Assembly: GCA_016210425.1 (NCBI GenBank)
Contig: JACQUE010000184.1
Span: 1-5,374 of the forward strand
DNA: 5,374 nt
Direction of reading: 5' to 3'
Source of the DNA: Chloroflexota bacterium
GTDB lineage: Bacteria > Chloroflexota > Dehalococcoidia > JACQUE01
The notes under the pieces: model-generated
Databases searched by the model: none
Seen by the model: the letters and a program-made list of their open reading frames with translations, nothing else
Told to the model about the DNA's origin: nothing
Position numbers and translations under genes: made by a program
In this document: positions 1 through 5,327 of the stretch, one piece after another
Position numbering within the stretch: the stretch's first letter is position 1
Layout: every line of letters starts with the position of its first letter

Positions 1-249
1 GCGAAGAGGGTCATATCCGCAGAGGGCCAGGTGCCCCGGCCCGCTGCCGGGTGTGAAGCCAGGCCCGCCAGGCACCGTCAGGCCACAGATGCCCTTGCGC
101 GCCAGCCCGTCCATGTTGGGCGTGCGGGCCGTCTCCAGCTCCGTCTTACCTGTCTCGGGGTGCGGCAGACCGCCCAGTCCGTCCATCACCAGCAGCACGA
201 TCTTGCTGGGGGAGGCGATGCTAATGTCCTTAAGGGTCTCCAAATCCAT
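1..249 (-). CDS. apgM: 2,3-bisphosphoglycerate-independent phosphoglycerate mutase, archaeal ApgM type (5' part only)
   Basis: Interconverts 3-phosphoglycerate and 2-phosphoglycerate in lower glycolysis and gluconeogenesis, as a cytosolic metal-dependent enzyme of the alkaline phosphatase superfamily. Only the first 83 codons are in the window; the gene continues past the left edge. Visible hallmarks are the N-terminal strand and metal-binding motif [14 protein letters not shown] (about residues 16-29, Asp23 the expected metal ligand), [15 protein letters not shown] (43-57), and [15 protein letters not shown] (67-81), where Ser69 sits at the position of the phosphorylated serine of this family. 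This pattern fits the archaeal-type branch rather than GpmI. The ATG is secure: an in-frame TGA lies two codons upstream (253-255), and an AAGGA Shine-Dalgarno lies at 258-262 with an 8-nt spacer. It follows the GDCCVxC gene by 24 nt and is very probably in one operon with pgk. Confidence 0.93.
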   Translation of the reverse strand, partial: MDLETLKDISIASPSKIVLLVMDGLGGLPHPETGKTELETARTPNMDGLARKGICGLTVPGGPGFTPGSGPGHLALCGYDPLR

Positions 250-273
250 TCTTCAGGTCCTTAAAAGGATCGG

Positions 274-477
274 CTAGAGCGTTTCCCCCGCCTCCATTTG
301 CTTGATTGGGCATTGGGTGTCAGCGTATGAGCAGAAGACGCAGCAATCGCCGGGCTTGGGCCTCAGCCGCCGTCCGCAGTTGACGCATTCGTAGAAGAAC
401 ACGCAGGCGTCCGTCGGCATCTCCGCCTCCTGAACAAAGCCGCATTCAGGGCAAGTTAGCTTAGCCTGAGTCTTGAT
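274..477 (-). CDS. GDCCVxC-family small cysteine-rich protein (Cys form; no canonical start codon)
   Basis: A 67-residue protein of the family called 'GDCCVxC domain-containing (seleno)protein' by annotation pipelines; its function is unknown. Nine cysteines are visible: TCPECG (Cys9, Cys12), DAC (25), YECVNCG (31, 34), GDCCVFCSY (45, 46, 49) and QCP (56). The first and third groups look like zinc-ribbon knuckles. The family signature MPTDAC..FYEC and LRPKPGDCC is intact. All key positions are TGC, so this is the cysteine form, not the selenocysteine form. The start is the problem. Between the pgk stop (TAG, 496-498) and the first CPEC motif there is no in-frame ATG, GTG, TTG or CTG. The length and N-terminus expected of the family point to the ATC at 475-477, giving (I/M)KTQAKLTCPEC. 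The first in-frame ATG (418-420) falls inside the domain and would remove Cys9 and Cys12. The gene lies 18 nt after pgk and 24 nt before apgM. Family membership is secure; start and expression are uncertain. Confidence 0.8.
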   Translation of the reverse strand: MKTQAKLTCPECGFVQEAEMPTDACVFFYECVNCGRRLRPKPGDCCVFCSYADTQCPIKQMEAGETL

Positions 478-495
478 AGCCGTCTTAGATGGCCC

Positions 496-1680
496 CTACT
501 TATCCTGCAGCGCCGCCACACCGGGCAGCACCTTGCCCTCCAGAAACTCCAGGCTGGCGCCGCCGCCTGTCGAGACGTGCGTCATCTTGTCCATGAGCCC
601 TTCTTCCTCCACGGCGGCCAGCGTCTCGCCGCCGCCGGCGATGGTGATCGCCTTCAGGTGGGCCAGCTCCCGCGCCATGGCCTTGGTCCCTTCAGCGAAT
701 GCCGGGAACTCGAAGACGCCCATCGGCCCATTCCAGAACACCATCTTGCACTTCTCAAGCTGCGCCGAGAACAGCTTCACCGTCTCCGGACCGATATCCA
801 TGATGCGCCAGCCAGGTTCAATCTTGTCTACGGGAACGGTCTTATAGTGGGCATCGGCGGAAAAGGCGTCGGCGATGACGACGTCCGTGGGCAGAAAGAG
901 CTTGGTGCCGTTCTTGGAGATGAGTTCCATCAGGTGGGCCGCCAGGGGCACCTGCTCCTCGCCCACCGTCGATTCGCCCACCTCCAGCCCTTTGGCCTTG
1001 AGGAAGGTGCAGGCCATGCCCCCGCCTATGAGCAGCATATCCAGCTTCTTGATCAAGTTGTTGATGACGCCCATCTTGCTGCTGATCTTGGCGCCACCCA
1101 GAAGAGCGGCAAAGGGGCGCTCCGGGTTAGCGGTCACTTTGGTAAGAGAATCTATTTCCTTCTCCATGAGGAGCCCGGCGACGGCCGGCAGGTAGATGGC
1201 CACCCCCACGGTAGAAGCGTGGGCCCGGTGAGCCGCACCGAAGGCATCATTGACGAATAAGTCCGCTAGAGAAGCCAGTGCTCTGGCGAAGTTGGGGTCG
1301 TCGGCCTCCTCCTCCGGGTGAAAGCGCAGATTCTCCAGGAGAAGGATATCCCCTTCCTTCAGCTCCCATACCGCATCCTCTACTTCCTGCCCCACGCAGT
1401 CGCGCACGCTCCTGACCGGAGTACCCAGCAGCTCGGAAAGCCGTTTGGCGACAGGCGCCATGCGCAGGCCCTCGACCACTTTGCCGCCCGGCCGGTCCAG
1501 GTGGGAGCAGAGAATTATCTTAGCCCCATGCTCCCGCAGGTACTCGATGGTTGGCATGGTCGCCCTGAGTCTTGTGTCTCCGACCGTGCCCGTCGCCTTG
1601 TCCAGTGGTACGTTGAAATCCGCCCTAACCAGGACCCTCCCCCCCCTCACATGCACATCGCGCACGGTTTTCTTGTCCAT
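496..1680 (-). CDS. pgk: Phosphoglycerate kinase
   Basis: Transfers a phosphate between 1,3-bisphosphoglycerate and ADP, the first ATP-yielding step of glycolysis; a monomeric cytosolic two-domain enzyme. At 394 residues it is full length for a bacterial PGK. N-domain substrate-binding motifs are LVRADFNVP (17-25), DTRLRAT (35-41), SHLDRPGGK (59-67), ENLRFHPEEE (116-125) and NDAFGAAHRAHAST (144-157). C-domain nucleotide-binding motifs are LLGGAKISSKMGVI (193-206), LLIGGGMACTFLKAKG (216-231), FWNGPMGVFE (315-324), TIAGGGETLAAVE (346-358) and HVSTGGGASLEFLEG (368-382). SHLDRP carries Asp62 where Gly is usual. The ATG at 1678-1680 is preceded by AAGAGGGAGG (1683-1692), a strong ribosome site. 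It lies 262 bp after rpiB and directly before the GDCCVxC gene and apgM, so it heads a small glycolytic cluster. It ends in TAG, which matters for the gene behind it. Confidence 0.98.
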   Translation of the reverse strand: MDKKTVRDVHVRGGRVLVRADFNVPLDKATGTVGDTRLRATMPTIEYLREHGAKIILCSHLDRPGGKVVEGLRMAPVAKRLSELLGTPVRSVRDCVGQEVEDAVWELKEGDILLLENLRFHPEEEADDPNFARALASLADLFVNDAFGAAHRAHASTVGVAIYLPAVAGLLMEKEIDSLTKVTANPERPFAALLGGAKISSKMGVINNLIKKLDMLLIGGGMACTFLKAKGLEVGESTVGEEQVPLAAHLMELISKNGTKLFLPTDVVIADAFSADAHYKTVPVDKIEPGWRIMDIGPETVKLFSAQLEKCKMVFWNGPMGVFEFPAFAEGTKAMARELAHLKAITIAGGGETLAAVEEEGLMDKMTHVSTGGGASLEFLEGKVLPGVAALQDK

Positions 1681-1692
1681 AGCCTCCCTCTT

Positions 1693-1715
1693 GATGAGCC
1701 CAATGGGCTGACATC
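1693..1715 (-). promoter_or_regulatory. Hairpin in the pgk leader, next to the ribosome binding site
   Basis: On the minus-strand transcript the sequence can fold as GATG, a UC bulge, AGCCC, an AUU triloop, GGGCU, CAUC. That is nine base pairs with one 2-nt bulge. The stem ends at the AAGAGGGAGG ribosome site, 12 nt before the pgk ATG. There is no U-run after it, so it is not a terminator. It could modulate access to the ribosome site or mRNA stability, or be incidental. The pairing is seen in the sequence; any role is inference. Confidence 0.35.
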
Positions 1716-1791
1716 AGGTGTTCTTATAGCCGGTTGCGGTCCCCCACCAGCACTGCCTATGCACCAGACACGCAACAACCCCTCTTAGTTC

Positions 1792-1822
1792 AGTATACCC
1801 TCACCTTCAATATGACACGCAA
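1792..1822 (-). promoter_or_regulatory. Possible sigma70-type promoter for pgk cluster
   Basis: In the 262-bp gap between rpiB and pgk, the minus strand carries TATACT (1792-1797), a close match to a -10 element. TTGCGT (1817-1822) is a plausible -35, but the 19-bp spacer is longer than ideal. A start site would fall near 1785, giving a leader of about 105 nt before the pgk ATG. The element would let pgk, the GDCCVxC gene and apgM be transcribed apart from tsaC-rpiB. I see no gene in 1681-1942. A second AT-rich TATATT lies on the minus strand near 1891-1899 but has no convincing -35. Confidence 0.3.
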
Positions 1823-1942
1823 TCCAGCCTAGCGAGCGCATCCCTGGTATCTGCGCACCAAGTCCGACCGTCCGTTTGGAGAGTGCTGATGAATATATGA
1901 CTCAATCTCGACGGACGTGGCGGGCCTCAAAAGGTAACGGCC

Positions 1943-2386
1943 TTAGCGCTCGCACTCGAGGTCCCGAATCTTCTCCAGACGTCGCGTGTGCCTTCCGCCG
2001 ACGAACTCGGCGGTCAGGTAGGCCTCGACGACCTCTCTGGCCAGCCCCTGCCCGATGCACCACTCGCCAAGGCATAGCACGTTGGCGTCTGTGTGCTCTC
2101 GCGCGCGGCGGGCGCTAAAGGGGTCGTGGCAAAGAGCAGCGCGGATGCCCCTGATCTTGTTGGCCGTTATACTCATGCCGACTCCGTTGCTGCAGATCAG
2201 GATGCCCCGGTCGTACTCGCCCCGGGCCACGGCCTCGGCCACCGGCCTGGCGATGTCCGGATAATCGATAGAGCCATTGTCGTAGGTGCCGTAGTCCTCG
2301 TATTCATGACCCATCTCCGCCAGCATGCTCAAGATCGCCTGTTTCAGGTTCAGCCCGGCATGGTCGCACCCGACCGCTATGCGCAT
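1943..2386 (-). CDS. rpiB: Ribose-5-phosphate isomerase B (RpiB/LacAB family)
   Basis: Interconverts ribose 5-phosphate and ribulose 5-phosphate in the non-oxidative pentose phosphate pathway; a small cytosolic sugar-phosphate isomerase. At 147 residues it matches the family length. Visible motifs are the N-terminal GCDHAGLNLK (6-15), the active-site loop ILICSNGVGMSITANK (62-77) with catalytic Cys65, GIRAALCHD (80-88), and REHTDANVLCLGE (96-108) with His98. The C-terminal EFVGGRHTRRLEKI (127-140) is the usual phosphate-binding tail. The loop reads CSNG where the E. coli enzyme has CGTG, so Asn67 replaces a threonine thought to take part in catalysis; related actinobacterial enzymes also carry Asn here. 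The ATG (2384-2386) has a GGGGAG ribosome site (2394-2399) with 7-nt spacing. It follows tsaC by 48 nt in the same direction, probably in one transcript. LacA/LacB is the alternative family assignment; single-copy context favours RpiB. Confidence 0.95.
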   Translation of the reverse strand: MRIAVGCDHAGLNLKQAILSMLAEMGHEYEDYGTYDNGSIDYPDIARPVAEAVARGEYDRGILICSNGVGMSITANKIRGIRAALCHDPFSARRAREHTDANVLCLGEWCIGQGLAREVVEAYLTAEFVGGRHTRRLEKIRDLECER

Positions 2387-2426
2387 TGTGCTTCTCCCCT
2401 GTGCTTGAATCCGGCCGCAATAGTTT

Positions 2427-2450
2427 GGGCAAGCCTAAGCAGACTTGCCC
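2427..2450 (-). other. Hairpin enclosing the tsaC stop codon
   Basis: A perfect 7-bp inverted repeat, GGGCAAG (2427-2433) and CTTGCCC (2444-2450), flanks a 10-nt loop. On the minus transcript the loop contains the tsaC stop codon TAG (2435-2437). No U-run follows, so it is a poor terminator. It could act as a 3' end stabiliser or affect coupling to rpiB 48 nt downstream. The pairing is certain; its use in the cell is not. Confidence 0.35.
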
Positions 2451-3082
2451 TCACATACCTCCAGGACTTCCTGCCAGCTTAGCGCTCCCTCGCGGAGCAA
2501 CACAGCTCGCTCCCCGGAGACATCCACTATGGTGGACTCCTTACCCATTGGCACGGGGCCCACGTCTATCACAAGCTCCACATGCCCGCCGAGCTGCCCC
2601 GCGACCTCCTCGGCCGTTGCGACGCTGCCGGCGCCCGATATGTTAGCGCTGGTAACGGCAAGGGGCCCGCCAACACCTTCAACAAGTGCCAGCGCAACCG
2701 GATGATCCGGGACACGGACAGCCACCGTCTCGCCACCAGCCGTGACGAGGCTCGAGACAGAGGGTGCTTTCTTAAGGACCATTGTCAGCGGCCCAGGCCA
2801 GAAGCGTCGGGCGAGACGCCAGGCAGCCGGCGAGATATCGGCGGCCACCTGCGGAAGGTCGTCCGTTCGGGCCAGAAACAGCGGGATAGCTTTATCCAGC
2901 GGACGTTGCTTAACCTGATAGAGACGAGCAACAGCCCGATCATCGCTGCCAAGCGCAGCGATGCCGTAGACTGTGTCGGTTGGAAATGCTACCAGTTCGC
3001 CCCGCTTGAGGGCTGCAATAGCCCGTTCCATGAGCTCGCGCGGTAGATGAGAAGAAAGGCTCGCAGTTGGTACTCTTCGCAA
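2435..3082 (-). CDS. tsaC: L-threonylcarbamoyladenylate synthase, short TsaC/YwlC form
   Basis: Makes threonylcarbamoyl-AMP from threonine, bicarbonate and ATP, the first step of the universal t6A37 modification of ANN-decoding tRNAs; cytosolic. Domain motifs in order: VAFPTDTVYGIAAL (31-44), VKQRPLDKAIPLF (57-69) with the conserved Lys and Arg of the ATP site, RRFWPGPLTMVL (92-103), VAVRVPDHP (120-128), VTSANISGAG (143-152), KESTIVDV (181-188) and LLREGAL (195-201). At up to 215 residues it has the single YrdC-like domain and lacks the C-terminal Sua5 extension. The start is unclear. TTG at 3080-3082 gives 215 residues but its nearest good ribosome site, AAGGAGAG (3105-3112), is 22 nt away. 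ATG at 3029-3031 gives 198 residues, still holding all motifs, but has only a weak ribosome site. It is divergent from guaA and is followed by rpiB in the same frame. Confidence 0.94.
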   Translation of the reverse strand: MRRVPTASLSSHLPRELMERAIAALKRGELVAFPTDTVYGIAALGSDDRAVARLYQVKQRPLDKAIPLFLARTDDLPQVAADISPAAWRLARRFWPGPLTMVLKKAPSVSSLVTAGGETVAVRVPDHPVALALVEGVGGPLAVTSANISGAGSVATAEEVAGQLGGHVELVIDVGPVPMGKESTIVDVSGERAVLLREGALSWQEVLEVCEGKSA

Positions 3083-3110
3083 GCGAGAAAGCTTTCGAGG
3101 GTTGCTCTCC

Positions 3111-3138
3111 TTGACGCCAGTATAACACAGGTGTTAAT
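3111..3138 (+). promoter_or_regulatory. Putative guaA promoter
   Basis: TTGACG (3111-3116) is a five-of-six -35 match. With a 16-bp spacer it is followed by GTTAAT (3133-3138), a four-of-six -10 match. The predicted start near 3145 lies about 25 nt upstream of the guaA TTG. It overlaps a promoter reading the other way and a dyad at 3123-3136. Confidence 0.45.
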
Positions 3139-3147
3139 CTCTGGTCG
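3119..3147 (-). promoter_or_regulatory. Putative tsaC-rpiB promoter with extended -10
   Basis: On the minus strand TATACT (3119-3124) is preceded by TGT, giving the extended -10 form TGTTATACT. The -35 position (about 3142-3147, CGACCA) is poor, as is common for extended -10 promoters. Transcription would start near 3112, at the AAGGAGAG element. It lies on top of the oppositely directed guaA promoter. Confidence 0.4.
3123..3136. promoter_or_regulatory. Perfect dyad, candidate operator between tsaC and guaA
   Basis: TAACAC-AG-GTGTTA is an inverted repeat with two perfect 6-bp arms and a 2-bp centre. It overlaps the minus-strand -10 (3119-3124) and the plus-strand -10 (3133-3138), so a bound dimer would block both promoters. 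No regulator gene is in the window and I do not recognise the site as that of a named repressor. Confidence 0.4.
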
Positions 3148-3170
3148 AGAATTTCCCATAAGAGGTCGGT

Positions 3171-4865
3171 TTGGCGCCTGAGAAGGAGGCTATAGAGAGA
3201 GAGGGAGGAGCCAGCAGCCACCGGGTACGGGTCAGCGACGACCTCGAGGTTTCGACATATCTTGAGATCGCCAGGGGGAAAGGCGGCGGGGAGCCCAGGC
3301 GCGAGGGTGAGGAGCCCTCGGGCGCTGAGCGGGAGACACTGGTCGTACTCGACTTTGGCTCGCAGTACAGCATGCTCATTGCCCGGCGCGTCCGGGAGTG
3401 CAACGTCTACTGTGAGCTTATTCCTTACGATACTCCCTGGGAGAAGATAGCACCCCTGAACCCAAAGGGCTTTATCCTCTCCGGCGGCCCGGCCAGCGTC
3501 TACGAGCCCGGCGCTCCGCAGACTCCGGCCTACGTCCTCAAAAGCAAACTCCCTGCCCTGGGCATCTGCTATGGCATGCAGGCCCTCTCCCATCAGCTAG
3601 GGGGGCTTGTGGATGCCAGCCCCAGGCGCGAGTACGGCCACGCTGTCCTGCGCCAGAATGCCACGCCATCTCCTCTTTTCCACGGCTTGCCCAACGAGTT
3701 CCCCGTTTGGATGAGCCACGGCGACAACATCGTCGAGCTGCCGCCTGGGTTCCGCTCCCTGGCCTATACTGAGAACTCCCCCATCGCCGTTATGGGCAAC
3801 GAGGAGGGGATCTTCGGCCTACAATTCCATCCGGAAGTGGTACACACACCCCTTGGAAAAGACATCCTCCGCAATTTCCTCTACAAGATCTGCCGCTTCA
3901 AGGGCACATGGACGCCCTCCAGCTTCATCAACGACAGCATCGAGCGTATACGGGCCCAGGTCAAGGGCAGCCAGGTCATCTGCGCCCTGTCGGGCGGGGT
4001 CGATTCGGCGGTGGTGGCGACTATCATCCACCGCGCCATCGGCGATCAGCTCACCTGCATCTTCGTCGACAACGGGCTACTGCGCAGGGAGGAGCCGGAA
4101 CGCGTCGTCAACACGTTCCAACGCAACCTGCAGATGAACATCGTCCATGTGGACGCCCGCCACCGCTTCTTGCGCTCCCTCGCCGAGGTTGTGGACCCGG
4201 AGCTAAAGCGGCGGCGCATCGGCGAGGAGTTCATCCGCGTCTTCGAGGATGAGGCGCGCCGCCTGGGCCAATTCGACTTCCTGGCCCAGGGTACTCTCTA
4301 CCCCGATGTCATCGAGAGCACCACAGCCGAGCACAAGAGCGCGGCCAAGATAAAGACGCACCACAACGTCGGCGGCCTCCCCCGCAACATGAGCTTCTCG
4401 CTCATCGAGCCGCTACGCGATCTCTTTAAAGACGAAGTACGCCAGGTCGGCCTGGCCCTGGGTCTGCCCGAGGAGATGGTCTACCGCCAGCCCTTCCCGG
4501 GCCCGGGCCTGGCCATCCGAATCATCGGAGAGGTAACGGAGGAGCGCCTGGAGATGCTGCGGGACGCCGACTGGATCGTCATGGACGAGGTGAAGAAGGC
4601 GAAGCTCTACTACTCGCTCTGGCAAGTCTTCGCCGTCCTGACGCCAGTGCGCAGCGTGGGTGTCATGGGGGACTTTCGGACCTACTCCAACGTTGTGGCG
4701 GTTAGAGCCGTGACCAGTGAAGATGCAATGACCGCAGACTGGGCGCGTTTGCCATACGACCTCCTTGCCTCCATCAGCACCCGCATCGTCAACGAGGTCT
4801 CAGGCGTCAATCGCGTCGTCTACGACATTACATCCAAACCGCCGGGGACTATCGAGTGGGAGTGA
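3171..4865 (+). CDS. guaA: GMP synthase (glutamine-hydrolysing) with N-terminal extension
   Basis: Converts XMP to GMP using glutamine nitrogen and ATP, the last step of guanine nucleotide synthesis; a cytosolic dimer. It has three domains. The class I amidotransferase domain (about 55-245) starts [19 protein letters not shown] and has GICYGMQ with nucleophile Cys133, MSHGD (181-185), and [13 protein letters not shown] with His220 and Glu222. The ATP pyrophosphatase domain has the P-loop ALSGGVDSA (272-280), FVDNGLLR and [15 protein letters not shown]. The C-terminal XMP-binding dimerisation domain has [20 protein letters not shown] and ends KPPGTIEWE, the canonical terminus. At 564 residues it is about 40-50 longer than usual. 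The excess is at the N-terminus, a polar Glu/Arg/Gly-rich stretch. TTG (3171-3173) is the only usual initiator before the domain: an in-frame TAA lies at 3159-3161 and no ATG, GTG or other TTG follows before Met68. AAGAGG (3160-3165) sits 5 nt upstream of the TTG, supporting it. Confidence 0.97.
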   Translation: MAPEKEAIEREGGASSHRVRVSDDLEVSTYLEIARGKGGGEPRREGEEPSGAERETLVVLDFGSQYSMLIARRVRECNVYCELIPYDTPWEKIAPLNPKGFILSGGPASVYEPGAPQTPAYVLKSKLPALGICYGMQALSHQLGGLVDASPRREYGHAVLRQNATPSPLFHGLPNEFPVWMSHGDNIVELPPGFRSLAYTENSPIAVMGNEEGIFGLQFHPEVVHTPLGKDILRNFLYKICRFKGTWTPSSFINDSIERIRAQVKGSQVICALSGGVDSAVVATIIHRAIGDQLTCIFVDNGLLRREEPERVVNTFQRNLQMNIVHVDARHRFLRSLAEVVDPELKRRRIGEEFIRVFEDEARRLGQFDFLAQGTLYPDVIESTTAEHKSAAKIKTHHNVGGLPRNMSFSLIEPLRDLFKDEVRQVGLALGLPEEMVYRQPFPGPGLAIRIIGEVTEERLEMLRDADWIVMDEVKKAKLYYSLWQVFAVLTPVRSVGVMGDFRTYSNVVAVRAVTSEDAMTADWARLPYDLLASISTRIVNEVSGVNRVVYDITSKPPGTIEWE

Positions 4866-4899
4866 CAGGCTCCCGATTCCCTAGCCAGCCACCGCCCAA

Positions 4900-4922
4900 G
4901 AAGCTGTCCTAGTGGCAGCTTC
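4900..4922 (+). terminator. Hairpin downstream of guaA, possible weak terminator
   Basis: GAAGCTG (4900-4906) pairs perfectly with CAGCTTC (4916-4922), and one G-U plus one C-G pair extend the stem inward. It starts 35 nt after the guaA stop. The following bases (CTTATT) are only mildly U-rich, so intrinsic termination would be weak. It may instead be an mRNA-stabilising or processing hairpin before the 98-residue ORF. The rest of 4866-5004 shows nothing I recognise. Confidence 0.35.
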
Positions 4923-5015
4923 CTTATTGCCATTGCTCCACTGCCATCGCCTCCTTTTCACGGAGCTTGGCCAGGCGCGGTAGTAGCCGAAGCAGCAGTG
5001 AACCGAGGAGGAGAT

Positions 5016-5312
5016 ATGAGCCAGCCCAAGTTCGAATGGCCGCAGGATGGCCCCAATTTCCAAGGCCAGATAGAGGAGGGCTTAGACCTTGCCCTCAATC
5101 GGCATCGGTCCGGCCATCAGCTACGCAACGAACTGATGGGCAAGCTAACGATAAAGGTCCAGTGGGGTGAGGGAACTCCCCATATCGACATGGCCAGCTA
5201 TCCACGGGTCGTGCTGACGCTAGACCCCACTAACTATGACGCAGCGGCCCTTAACAATCAGTTCGTGCTGCTCCTTAATCGGCTGGCTGTAAGCCTGGGG
5301 AGGACCGTGTGA
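5016..5312 (+). CDS. Hypothetical 98-residue protein upstream of purD
   Basis: I do not recognise this protein. It is 98 residues, soluble-looking, without cysteine, signal peptide or membrane segment. It opens MSQPKFEWPQDGPNFQGQ, followed by a probable helix with a charged HRSGHQLRNEL stretch. A strand-like segment KLTIKVQWGEG (51-61) and another, YPRVVLTLDP (68-77), follow, and it ends in a Leu-rich helix (NNQFVLLLNRLAVSLG). The ATG at 5016 is chosen over an in-frame GTG at 4998 because GAGGAGGAG (5005-5013) lies just before it. Its stop is 15 nt before the purD start, so the two are probably translated from one message, possibly coupled. The strong ribosome site, tight spacing and sensible composition support a real gene. 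The purine-gene neighbourhood is suggestive but does not establish a function. Confidence 0.72.
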   Translation: MSQPKFEWPQDGPNFQGQIEEGLDLALNRHRSGHQLRNELMGKLTIKVQWGEGTPHIDMASYPRVVLTLDPTNYDAAALNNQFVLLLNRLAVSLGRTV

Positions 5313-5327
5313 GGAAAGGTAGCCCTG

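Noticed and set aside
334..350. Selenocysteine in the GDCCVxC motif
   Set aside because: The family includes selenoprotein members, but here the codons are TGC TGC GTC TTC TGC with no TGA, so no SECIS element is required.
496..498. UAG reassigned to an amino acid in this genome
   Set aside because: Three genes end sensibly at TAG with full family lengths (pgk, GDCCVxC, tsaC). No in-gene UAG is needed to complete any domain. Local read-through at pgk remains possible, but general reassignment is unsupported.
577..1260. Plus-strand ORF of 227 codons opposite pgk
   Set aside because: It is antisense to a certain pgk with every motif intact. The translation is rich in His, Arg and Gly and shows no family motif, as expected of a shadow of a GC-rich gene.
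1681..1942. Small gene or RNA in the rpiB-pgk gap
   Set aside because: No ORF with a ribosome site and no tRNA-like or named riboswitch fold could be supported. Only promoter-like elements and a leader hairpin are visible.
3139..3332. Purine or guanine riboswitch ahead of guaA
   Set aside because: I see none of the conserved three-way-junction aptamer sequence, and the region reads as open coding frame after the TTG.
2940..3593. Minus-strand ORF of 217 codons spanning the tsaC-guaA gap
   Set aside because: It overlaps the 5' ends of both tsaC and guaA in wrong frames and has no recognisable motif. The two real genes and their promoters explain the region.
4881..5063. Minus-strand ORF of 60 codons after guaA
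   Set aside because: It lacks a convincing ribosome site and overlaps the start of the better supported 98-residue ORF.
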